From NCBI GenBank assembly GCA_027604685.1, contig JADHYX010000330.1:8350-25433 (forward strand): 17,084 nt of DNA, read 5' to 3'. The notes below the pieces were generated by a model. The model was not told the DNA's origin and did no database searches. It worked only from the letters and a program-made list of their open reading frames with translations. This document shows, in pieces, positions 7,824 to 17,084 of the stretch. Numbering within the stretch: the stretch's first letter is position 1; each line of letters starts with the position of its first letter. Source of the stretch: Lobulomyces angularis (Eukaryota; Chytridiomycota; Chytridiomycetes; Lobulomycetales; Lobulomycetaceae). A program made the translations under genes and the position numbers.

Positions 7824-10187
7824 TTACAAAAATGTTCTAATTGTTCTATCTAACGTTGTCAACACCAGCACTTTCCTATAAGACAAGTTAACATTTGAGT
7901 TTTGGCTGGAATTTACAAATCGTGATTTGTTTTCCATCAGAATCCACTTGCAACAGGTGACAGGTAAATTCAGAATTTTTCCATACTCAGGGCCATCGTT
8001 AACAATATTATCTTCGTCATTATCACTAAGCCCATTGTTCTCAATACAACTTTTGCTAACACTAAACTGATTCTTTAGGCTAAATCTGGAACAACCTTCT
8101 TCCATTGCTTTCATTTCAGGCTTTTCTAACTTTGAGTTTTGTACTTTCCAAATAAAAACACCTTTAGATGAAAATTCCGGAAAATTGTTTTCATTATTGT
8201 TGTTAGCGTTATTGGAATGCAAATTTTTCTTTTTATTTTTTTGCAATTGGGTATTGTTTTGTGCTTTTTGGTAAAAAAATGAACGCTTGTCCCAGCTGTT
8301 TGAATAAACAAATGTTCCACATGGACTAAATTTTCCTTCTATTCGAACCTTTAATTTTTTTTTTATTAAAAAACTTTATTTAAATTTTATAGTGCTTTTA
8401 TTTACTCCTGGAGTTAAAGTTCTAGCCGAAAAAGTTCGAAGTGTTGTTTCACTAGATAGGTCGTATAGCCTGAGTTGGTTATCGCACGATATTAAAATGT
8501 AGTTATCGTAGGTTGGGTGGCTACAGATACAAGAAATGGGGGTTTTACTTGATACAAATAAATAAATAAAATAAATTATGATCAAAACAGTATTTTAGGT
8601 TACTTATGCTTTAATTGCTTCATCTGAATAACATGCATTAAACTCAGAGTCCTCATTTTGTAAACTCGTAAGCAGTAAGATAGCGATGCAACTAGTGTTT
8701 GCCCTGATACGTCGTTGCTGTTTCCCCCGCAAACCACAAAGCTTGTGAAGGGTTCATTCGCATGAACTGACTGAAATGCTGGTTTATCTTCTTTAAAATC
8801 AAAAATTTTTATTGTTTGATCCGCAGAACAGGTGGCGATTCTATTGCAAAAAATAAATTGACAATAAAAAAATTAGCTAGGGCTAGTTTACCTTGAGTTA
8901 GGCCCTAAGTCATCTCCTCCTCCTCCAAAGATTAAAGATTGATATATAATTCTAGTGTGAATTTTTTTAAAAACTTTCAATATCTCATTATTTTTCCAAT
9001 CAAAAATTTTTAAGTCAAATTCCATGTCAATGCTGACTAGAAAATTTGAATCATTTTTCTTGTTTTTAATAAAATTTAGAATTATTATTGGTTTGAAATT
9101 TAAATTGTCTAGCTGCCTCAATAATTTTCCCTCCCTGCAATTCCAGATAGATATTTTTTTGTCACTTCTATCTTCTCCTCCTGCGGTAGCAGCTATAATT
9201 CTAAATTTATATTTACTTTCATTAGCCATTTTTCAAGCTATAGAGAATTTCCTTACTCCCCAGTTTCTGGAATTCCAATGACATCTAGTGCCCTGATGTG
9301 AGTTAATACCGGACCGCAAACTGTTGATATTGCGAAATCAGAGGTCTCTACAATTTTTGATGGTGGTGGCATTAATTTCTAATTAAGTATGCTGTGTTAG
9401 AAATAGTACAGCAATATTATGATATAAATTCCTTACCTCTACTTCAGCTGTCGGACTGAACACTGAAGAAGAAATACTTTGAAAATCATCATTTAATATT
9501 TGTTGTTGATTATCTAATTTGCTTGTCCTACTCTTACTTTTCCTTGAAGAAGTATATGCAACAGATTTTTCTTCACATCTATAGTTATTTGTGCCACCAA
9601 ATTCTGTATTTTTATCACTATTTAAGTTTTCAATTTTAAATTCCTTAACAACTTTTTTCTGATATTCCGCAACTTTTCCAAAATTGTTTGGCAAAATTTC
9701 TTGTTGTGATTTGATTTGATCCACTTTATCCACCAACCCGTTAATCGGAAGCGGAAAATATGATTCTAATGCAATGGCGTACAAAGGGCAACTATCTTGT
9801 TGAGTTTGATGGTTATTTTTTTTGTTGTAATTTGAAATTGAAAAATTCAAAAAAGTAAACCAAAAATTATTCATATCACTATTCAAATTTAAAGTAGAAT
9901 ATATATTATCAGATGAAATCGGTAGACTTTCAGTATAACTTAGTAACAAAGCTTTTAACATTGAGTAATCTACGAATACATATGGAAGAAAATGAGCAAA
10001 AAAGTATTAAAGCAGACGTACCCCTTCGAAACCATTCGCCTCTGCTTCCTAACACTTTCTCGCCACTTTGCTCATCAACTACTTTATAATTTCGTAAAAT
10101 TTCTTGTTCAACTATAGGTTTTATACTATTTTCTAAAATGGATTCTGAACAGCTATATCTTTTTTCTTCTGACTGAATTGTATTCAT
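7824..10187 (-). CDS. WD40-repeat protein of unknown function, seven exons
   Basis: Exons: 10187-10022, 9969-9437, 9378-9257, 9200-8892, 8840-8604, 8547-8406, 8348-7824. They join in phase to 677 residues. The first 230 residues are Ser/Asn/Gln-rich and unfamiliar, apart from a possibly folded start (RGEWFRRGDYSMLKALLLSY). A beta-propeller follows (about 245-560), with WD-type blades such as RSDKKISIWNCREGKLLRQL, FDLKIFDWKNNEILKVF, IATCSADQTIKIFDFKED, LRVYKMRTLSLMHV, QLRLYDLSSETTLRTF and IEGKFSPCGTFVYSNSWD. Joining exons 3 and 4 (acceptor 9202-9201) gives ETGEIIAATAGGEDR and removes the in-frame ATG at 9229. The last exon holds an Asn-rich insert and GVFIWK, and ends in VLTTLDRTIRTFL. The HP..LRxYDL..SPCGTF stretch loosely resembles jouberin-type propellers, which is not enough to assign a family. 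Likely a scaffold protein. Confidence 0.75.
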
Positions 10188-10318
10188 TAACCAAAATTTT
10201 GTAATAATGTATTTAAGATCTTCAAAAGCTGATCGAAATTGTTATTAAATAATATTGATAAAAAAAAAAAAAAAAATTTATGTTAATCCTTTTTTATTTT
10301 TTATATTATTTATATTTT

Positions 10319-11712
10319 TTAAAAACCTAAATGCATTTTTTTAATTTTTTGTTTATCCTCTTCCTTATTTACAATCAGCCTAAATTTGTTATAAACTTGA
10401 CTAAAAGTATATTCAATGAATTGTTTAAAGTTAAAAAAAAAAAAAAGATAAAGTATTACTTCACAAGATCTAACGCATTTTCAAACTTTTCCAATACAAT
10501 ATATTCGAAGAGTGATTTAAAATTTGAATACTTTTCATTATGAAAAAGGTCCATTTTATTAAAAAAGTAATAATTTTCTCCAAATTTTGAATTTAACTCC
10601 TCCTCAAAAACTTTTTCTTTTTCTACTTGGTCAAATTTTAAAGTACTCGTTTTGGAATCACAATCCTGAATTCGCGCACTGTTGTGTGAAGAGCTTTGTT
10701 CAATTGAATTTGGCCTTCGGTAACTGTTTTTGTTGGGATGCTTTGGTATTGTAGGTGGTTTAACTTGAATTTCTAAATTTTCGCCTTGAAAATCTTTTTC
10801 TGCAGCTGGTGCAGCTACAGCAAAAATTATCTCTTCTTTTTCACTACTATTTTTTTCACTATTTGTAACTTGGTTGTATAATATTGTTGTATTTTCAAAT
10901 TCCTTTATTTCAACATTACTTTCTTTAATTATATTACACTGGATGCCGTTTTCATCGGTAATTTGTTCCGAAGTTTCTGAAGTTGAGTTATTCTTCAACT
11001 TCGTTTCTAATTGGCTATATTCATCAATTTCACTTTTGTCTCTCGGTTGCGCTTGAGTTTCAGAATTGCTGCATTCAGTCACAATGTTATCAAAGTTCAC
11101 TACAACAGCATTTTCATTAGTCATCCCTTCTCCATATGAAAATGATGTTTCCTTCTCATCTTCTGGCTCGTTAATTGAATTATCTGATAAATCGTCGCAA
11201 TTTGAGGAATTATTCATTCTCAGTAACTCAGTAACTTTCAATTTTTCATTTTCGATGTTATCTTCTTTACCATCCCACCATCCCAATCTTCTATTTTTTT
11301 TCGTATCAGCGATATTTATATTTATCAAATCAACTGTGCTAATTGGAGTTATTTTTGATATATTATTTAAATTATGTGAATTCTTTATTTGAATTTTTTT
11401 CTTGTCAACGTCGAAATCATTGTCCTGAAAATGGGACTTCGTTAAGACAGTATTGCAGTCAAAAATTAAATTTCTGTTTGAAATGCTGTTTTCAGGAAAA
11501 TTTATCTTGGGTAAAGTTGGTGATACTGGTTTAATTTTGAATTGTCTAAAGTTGCTACCATTTAAAGAAGGATGGTGATGATTCAGTTTAGAAGTGCTGT
11601 ACATTAGACAGGTAGAATTAATGTTTAAGTAGTTGTGATCAATGCTGTCGGTTGACTGAGTATTGCTGAGGTTGTTTGAGTAGATTGGAGGCAGCTGTAA
11701 ATTTTTATTCAT
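10319..11712 (-). CDS. Mostly disordered protein of unknown function, two exons
   Basis: The first exon, 11712-10460, is a long open frame. A GTAATA donor (10459) and TTTTAG acceptor (10402-10401) join it in phase to 10400-10319, for 444 residues ending KIKKMHLGF. Without this splice the frame stops immediately after ALDLVK. The protein is rich in Asn, Ser, Glu and Ile and has little hydrophobic content over residues 1-370, so it is probably intrinsically disordered. Acidic runs and a basic/aromatic RRLGWWDGKED patch stand out. The C-terminal 75 residues (around YYFFNKMDLF, SLFEYIVLEKFENALDLVNQ, YNKFRLIVNKEED) look helical and folded. I do not recognise a family. The stop lies about 130 bp from the start of the WD40 gene on the same strand. 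The start is 275 bp from the divergent CK2 beta start. Confidence 0.65.
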
Positions 11713-11987
11713 AAATTTACTGAAAAATTTAAAGAAATTTTCCTTTTTTCAACTCCGCTGGCCGCAAAAAAAACAACCATGAATTTGCTGCCAAATCCAG
11801 CACATCAATGTGAAATGCCAATACTCTAGTAAACTAAATTCTATGCGCTGCTGCCGTTTGTGAGCAATTTTGAAGTTTGCTCTTGAACACTAATGTGTTA
11901 CACAAAATTTGCTAATTTTTTTTACATATTTTCCAATCCAACAAATAGTCAGAGTTTGCGTTTAAAAAACTCAAGGTTCTTTATTGC

Positions 11988-13320
11988 ATGCAGACTAGTT
12001 TACTTTTAGACCACCTTAAGAAACCTGAAACCCTCAATTATTTTGACTCCCGTGATCACAACTACAATATTTATAACAAAAATTCGCAGATAATCTTTTT
12101 TGGCGAAAAAGACGATCTAAAAATTAAAATGAAAGTAAATCAACAGCAGTCAAAACAATCCTCCACCAACTCCCAAGACCATTTTAGGTCTGGTATTAAT
12201 AATGAAGCCAATGTAGATAATAATTTAACTAACAACTCTGAAGCTGAAGAATCTGATGACGATGGTACAATAATTTTTTTGTGTTTTTTGATCCAAAATA
12301 TTTTTCTTAAAATGCTCTTATTTAAATAGAGAATTCGGATTCTTACTTATCAAATTCTGGAACATCTGGATCTTCTGTAATTTCTTGGATAAGCTGGTTT
12401 TGTTCAATACCAGGTAAATATTTTAAATGATTTTGCACTGAACAAAATTATATCTTTCAAATTTATCGTTAGGCCATGAATTCTTTGCTGAAGTGCCTGA
12501 AGACTTTGTGGAAGATGATTTTAATTTAACTGGCTTAAATGCAATGGTTCCAATGTTTAATGAAGCTCTGGATACCATTTTAGATTTGGAATTAGAAGTA
12601 CAACCTGATCAAGACGAAATGCAAATGATTGAAGAATCTGCGGAGCTGCTATATGGCATGATACACCAGAGGTATATTGTTACAAAACAAGGCTTAGAGG
12701 TAATGGCTAATAAATTTGAACATGGTGCGTTCGGTGTGTGCCCTAGATATTTGTGTGGAAAATGCAATGTTGTACCTGTTGGTAGATCTGATAAACTTGG
12801 AAGTGAAACTGTTAAACTATTCTGCGCGCGTTGTTTAGATGTTTACACTCCAAAAGAAGTAATTATTCTTTATTCAATATTGCAATTTTACAAGAATTTT
12901 TATTTTTTTTAATTTTCAGCAAAAACATCTTAATATTGATGGAGCCTTCTTTGGAACCACCTTTGCACACTTATTTTTTTTAACATACCCTGGTTTAACT
13001 CCGCGTATTTTAGGATTAGGAGAAGGCCACAATCATTCTAAAAATAAAAAAATCAATAAAATGGATTCTGCAGAAGATAATGATGATGAGGATGATAGTA
13101 ATGAAGACAGAGAGAAAGACATAACCCTATTAGATGATTATGAAATTTATGTTCCAAAAATATTTGGTTTTAAGGTCAGTGAATTATCTAAGGCTGGGCC
13201 ACGGATGACTTGGTTGCGAGTAAGGTAATCCTTATTGTAAACTTCTTTTTCTATGTGCCCACTTACTTTCTTTTTTGGGTTAGGGAAGAAATGATGGAGG
13301 AGAATTCTGCAATGAAATAA
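11988..13320 (+). CDS. ckb1: Casein kinase 2 regulatory subunit beta, five exons
   Basis: Exons: 11988-12264, 12330-12413, 12473-12858, 12920-13224, 13284-13320. Phases join to 362 residues, compared with about 215-280 in most relatives. The beta subunit assembles the CK2 tetramer and sets its substrate range in nucleus and cytosol. The conserved core starts at SWISWFCSIPGHEFFAEV (about 110-127) and includes FNLTGLN and the zinc finger Cys210, Cys215, Cys238 and Cys241 with the standard x4-x22-x2 spacing. GAFFGTTFAHLFFLTYPGL and YVPKIFGFKVSE complete it. Two parts are unusual. A 90-residue polar N-terminal extension ends in an acidic ESDDD run. An insert (about 280-317) between GEGHNHSK and LDDYEIYVPK carries a run rich in Asp and Glu. 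Yeast Ckb1 also has an acidic insert there. The ATG at 11988 is the first in frame. The core call is secure; the N-terminal exon is less so. Confidence 0.93.
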
Positions 13321-13710
13321 AAAAAAAAATTTATATTTATTATTTAATATTAGAAATAAACTAAAAAAAAAACTAAAAATTATATAAAAAAAAAAAAAGA
13401 AACGCTAATTATCTTTAATATCATTTTCAGTGTTGTTTTGTAATATTGTTGAATTTAATTACTCTTTAAATTTACAAGTTAATTAGTTTTAACTGATTTT
13501 TTTATTTTAAATTAACGTGTCACTCTCTAACAAAGGATTTACCAAATGTACTTTCTGCTTCGTCAAAATATCCAACCTTGTGTAACTAATCCTTTCCCAT
13601 AAAGTACTTACATCAAAAAAAAAAAAAAAGAATTTGAAAACTAGCATCTTCAAAAAAAATCAAAAAAATTGATATAGTAGTTAAATTTTTTTTTAAAAAA
13701 AAAAAAAATA
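13321..13710. other. Intergenic spacer of A/T homopolymers
   Basis: This spacer holds the 3' end of CK2 beta and the promoter of the next plus-strand gene. It consists mostly of A- and T-runs. I see no reading frame, RNA boxes or repeats worth naming. Confidence 0.5.
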
Positions 13711-16240
13711 ATGGTCATTGTTTTAAATGAAGTTCCTCCCTGTTTAAGATCTGATGGTAAATTTATAACCAATAAAAAAAAAATAAAACTACAAAAAAAA
13801 AGAGAAGTTATCATACACGAAATTTAATCCCAAAATAATATTTGAATATTAAAAAAAAAAAAATTTAATTTAAATCGTAATTTTATTCGAATCTACAGGA
13901 CTTCATACAACGTGGCCTCCTATTGGTCCAAAATACCGAGAATTAGATCAGCAAGCACAAATAAAATTTTTAAATACCCTTACTGTACCGTTAAAGGAAG
14001 CTTACACGCTAAGGGCTGATATGATGGTTAGGTTTGACTTGGAAAAAGCAAGACAAGAAGGGTTTCAATTTTCCCCTGCGGCTAGTTGTAGAAGGATCCC
14101 TGCAGCCAATTACAGACTCTATGAAGTAGTTAATGAATCCATGCCGCTGGCCCCAGGGTACGTGGATAGGGAAATTGCTGTTTTTGGGCATCCTAGGTGT
14201 GTAAAAAGAAATTGTAAACAAATTATACCCTGTTTTAAACGCTTCATTTTATTCCGCAGTTAAAAAAATCTGTTTTTGTATTGATTTACTTTTTTTTTTT
14301 TAAATTAGTGGGTTACCGTTTACTAATTCAAAAGAATTTTTTCTTCATGTTCATTGGCTAATTAATGATGATTCATGCGAATATAGAAATTGTACATGCC
14401 AACTGTGTCCTAAGTATATAAATAGATTCACGTAAGTGAAGGATTTTCTTATTTTACTTGAACCTTAATTTTTTTTTGGAAAAAATTTACTATTTTAAAT
14501 ATTTTTTTTTAGTAGACCTTTAACTGCTACCTCAATTGTACCAGCCTTTACCTCACCAACAATACCGAAAACTGAACAGCAGTTGCCTTTACCAAATATT
14601 AACTTGCTTGATCCCTTGTATGCACTACCTCCAAAAGATTTTAAACCAGCGGCTGTAGTATATTATGTGTGTTATTTCTTTAAATTTTTTTTGTAGATAC
14701 GTTCCAGAACTGATGCTAAATTAGAAAGTAATGGGGAACAAGAAAGACTACTAAAAAAACCTAAAATTTCAAAGGATGAAGCACCTAATGCTGTAATTGC
14801 GGCTGTTGAAGATCCAGCAGATGCCAAATATAAAGAAAAATACAAGGAACTGAAAAAAAAAGTTCATTTTATAGTGGGGGTAAGCATTGTTGAAGAGTTA
14901 AATTTAAATGTTGAAATTTTTTCTATTTGTATGAAAGGAAGTAGAGCAGTTATCGGGGCTACTTTCTAAAGCCAAAATTAAAATTGAAAAATTAAAATTT
15001 GAAAGAAAGTATGTAAATTAAACCACTTTTTCTAAATTTATTTTGAAAGGTTTCTTTATCGACAATTAGAATCGATACAAAACGAATCAACAAATCAATC
15101 TTCCAAAACTCCTCATTCTGACTCTGATGTATTAAAATTTTTTAATTTTTGGTGGCACCGATTGTTTTTTTTTTATTATTTAAATTTTTTTAGTTATCAT
15201 CAATTGGTTCATTGTCATCTTCAGAAAATTCAGGAGTTAGTGAGGTAGAAAATTCTGATGATGAAGGCTCTACCAACATTCGTTCCCACAAAGATACCAC
15301 CTCAAATGGAGCTCCAATTCCTACAAGTCTGCCAAGTGTTCCAACTACATCGCAATCGTCGAATGCTCTTCCTACTGCTCAAAAACCAAATACTTTAGTT
15401 ACTGCTAATAATAGCTTTCCTGCTGCGGTCTCAACACCGATTACACCTCTTGCTGTTAAGCCAAAAAAAAAAAAAGCGCCTGTTGACCCCAATGCACCTA
15501 AAAGACCTGCCAATGCTTTCATGCTATTTTGTGATATGGAGCGAGCCCACCTTAAGAAAGAAAGAGACCAGTTGAAGGAAAAGATGCCTGGAAGTGAAGA
15601 GGATGCTGGTTTAGGAAATATAACTAAAGCTTTGGGAATTAGATGGAAAGCTTTATCAGAAGATGGAAAGAAAGGTTTGGCTTTTTAAATTATTTTTCAT
15701 ATTTAAACAACTTTTTTTTTTTTTTTTAAACTTTTAATGTTATTATCTTTAGAATATCAAACATTGTTTCAAGAAAAAGTAAATAAATATAATACAGAAA
15801 TGTCAGAATACATGGAAAAAGAGATACGAGCAGGTAGAGCAGAGGCAACACCGCTAGCGTTGAAAAAAGATAAGAAAAAGAAAGAAAAGATAGAAAAAGT
15901 AGAAGGAAATACATCAAAAGAATCAACTCCAATAAAAACAGGAAAAATTACAGAAGATATAAATTTAAATAAAGGTGTTTTAATGAACGAAAAATCGATG
16001 GAAAATAAAAATTTAAATTTAGAATCAAAATTAGTAACAAATATAATTAATGATAGTCATTTAAAAGAAATCAACGAGCAAAATAGTGATGATGTTTTAA
16101 TGGAGGATGAAGAGGAAAATTTAGAGGATGAAATTGATGATGCGCTACTTGCAGATGATGATAATGCTATTTTAAATAATTTAAATGAAAGTTCTTCCCC
16201 TACATCATATTCTCTTTTTCATAATAATGGAAGAAGTTAA
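13711..16240 (+). CDS. Clr2-type domain fused to INO80 Nhp10/Nht1-like HMG-box protein, nine exons
   Basis: Exons: 13711-13756, 13899-14196, 14309-14431, 14513-14657 (donor could be 14655, 14658 or 14667), 14697-14879, 14938-15008, 15050-15128, 15194-15674, 15753-16240. With the 14658 donor the protein is 637 residues. The N-terminal part (1-150) ends in IPAANYRLYEV, then VDREIAVFGHPSG (GHPSG 112-116), FTNSKEFFLHVHWL and Cys138/143/145/148. This matches the Clr2 transcription-silencing domain (GHPSG, EF.pHL.WL, CxCxLC). Then come a coiled coil (YKEKYKELKKKVHFIVGEVE to LKFERKFLYRQLES, about 250-300) typical of INO80 Nhp10/Iec3/INO80E proteins, a Ser/acidic linker and an HMG box (413 to about 490, DPNAPKRPANAFMLFCDMER). 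A charged tail follows, first Lys-rich, then acidic (EDEEENLEDEIDDALLADDD). It is probably a nuclear chromatin-remodelling subunit. No in-frame Met exists in exons 4-7, which argues against two separate genes. Confidence 0.8.
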
Positions 16241-17084
16241 CGATAGTTTTATATAGTATATATAAGTTAATATCTTATTTTTTTTTTTTTTTTATTATCT
16301 TTTTTTTTTAAAATTTTTAAGTATATAATAAAAAATTACATAATTGGAAAAAAAAAAGTAAAATAGGGGTGTAAAGGTTAATTTTGTTTCTAATTTAGTA
16401 GGATAAAGGGCAGAAAGTAATGAATTAATAAAATTGAGCAGTTCATTGAGTAGAATATCACTGTGTATGTTACAGTATAAGGAATAGTAATGCTTAAAAT
16501 AAATATATGAATGGCAGAAGAGCTGGATTGTGGCATGTATCACAATTAGATTAGGTCGAAAGATTGAAAACTAATGAAAACAGGTCCAATTTGCAGCAGA
16601 GTTTGTAGCTGGTTTGAATCTATTTGAAGGTGAAGAAGAGTTCATTGTAGCCACCGCATCAAGAAGGTTCTTACCAAAAAGATCTAAACTGGCCTGAAGG
16701 AGTGCAAAGATACTTGAGATGCATAAAAAAAATATATTTCTTAAGATATTATGTATTTTGGATACGCAGAGTAGATATTGTAAACCGTAGATGTGCCTTT
16801 GAAACAGATCGAAACTTAAAAATAAAAAAAGGAAGTCTACCATTTCTGTAAAAAAATTTTTTTTTTATTGCTTTGAGGCTTGAAAAAAGCATTGTCTTTT
16901 ATTCAAAAATGGAAAACTCGAGAACAAAAAAATAAAAAAAAAAATTCTTTTTCAACAATTTTTATAAATTGTTTAACAAAAAAAAAATTAAAAAATAGAA
17001 GAAAGTAAATTTCAAATTTTTCAAACAACTGAAAAAAAAAAAAGGAAATCAATATATTTTTTTATTTTATGTAAGAAAATTATT
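16241..17084. other. Right-edge region with unassigned coding-like fragments
   Basis: No complete gene could be assembled. On the plus strand, an AG acceptor at 16582-16583 opens a 37-residue coding-like frame ending at 16697 (VQFAAEFVAGLNLFEGEEEF, then IVATASRRFLPKRSKLA). Further upstream, 16404-16480 gives a frame containing SNELIKLSSSLSRISL. On the minus strand, 16843-16571 is open (for example LDLFGKNLLDAVATMNSSS), preceded by a TTTACAG acceptor, and 16543-16295 is open too. The non-homopolymer part (about 16360-16845) is clearly less AT-rich than ordinary spacer here, so a small multi-exon gene is likely. Its strand is undecided. Confidence 0.3.

Noticed and set aside
8341..8352. GGTTCGAAT resembling a tRNA B box (minus strand)
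   Set aside because: It lies at the start of a conserved WD40 exon. No A box or cloverleaf surrounds it.
9201..9256. ATG at 9229 as start of a separate short WD40 gene
   Set aside because: The segment is a well-formed 56-nt intron. Removing it joins upstream and downstream exons in phase into one propeller protein.
10874..11534. Three plus-strand open frames opposite the disordered protein gene
   Set aside because: Their composition is hydrophobic and Ser/Phe-rich, as expected from the complement of an Asn/Glu-rich exon. No start context or splice structure supports them.
15726..15932. Minus-strand open frame opposite the HMG-box gene
   Set aside because: It is a hydrophobic shadow of the Lys-rich tail of the HMG-box protein.
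16605..16622. TAGCTGGTTTGAATC resembling tRNA T-arm and A-box elements
   Set aside because: No acceptor stem or cloverleaf can be folded around it.

Overview
The window reads as nuclear DNA of a very AT-rich, intron-rich fungus. Evidence: spliced genes with short GT-AG introns (about 30-125 nt), long A/T homopolymers between genes, the standard genetic code, a CFEM-like GPI-anchored cell-surface protein, an S. pombe-type Gap1 RasGAP, a CK2 beta subunit with a fungal-type acidic insert, an INO80-type HMG-box protein and a yeast-type snoRNA cluster. A Taphrinomycotina ascomycete (Pneumocystis-like composition and intron size) fits best. That placement is inference, not proof.

Layout: a minus-strand gene start runs off the left edge (about 1-240, weak). 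The 12-exon RasGAP gene gap1 (627-3605, -) shares a divergent promoter region with an intronless CFEM-like GPI protein (3821-4351, +). A six-exon YFH7/uridine-kinase-like P-loop kinase (4504-5386, -) lies only 46 bp from the divergent four-exon eEF1A lysine methyltransferase EFM5 (5433-6322, +). A 1.5 kb gap follows that has no protein gene. It holds a plus-strand cluster of C/D box snoRNAs: two snR61/U38-type copies, an snR57-type and an snR55/U33-type. Then come a seven-exon WD40 protein of unknown role (7824-10187, -) and a two-exon, mostly disordered orphan protein (10319-11712, -). Casein kinase 2 beta follows (11988-13320, + , five exons). Next is a nine-exon plus-strand gene (13711-16240) that joins a Clr2-type domain to an INO80 Nhp10/Nht1-like coiled coil and HMG box. 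The last 0.85 kb has coding-like fragments that I could not assemble into a gene.

Most genes are housekeeping or regulatory: Ras signalling, translation-factor methylation, CK2 signalling, chromatin remodelling and rRNA 2'-O-methylation. The two least ordinary items are the snoRNA cluster, whose members match the S. cerevisiae snR57-snR55-snR61 polycistron, and the Clr2-domain plus HMG-box fusion. Exon boundaries were worked out by hand from reading-frame phase and protein family similarity. No search could be run.
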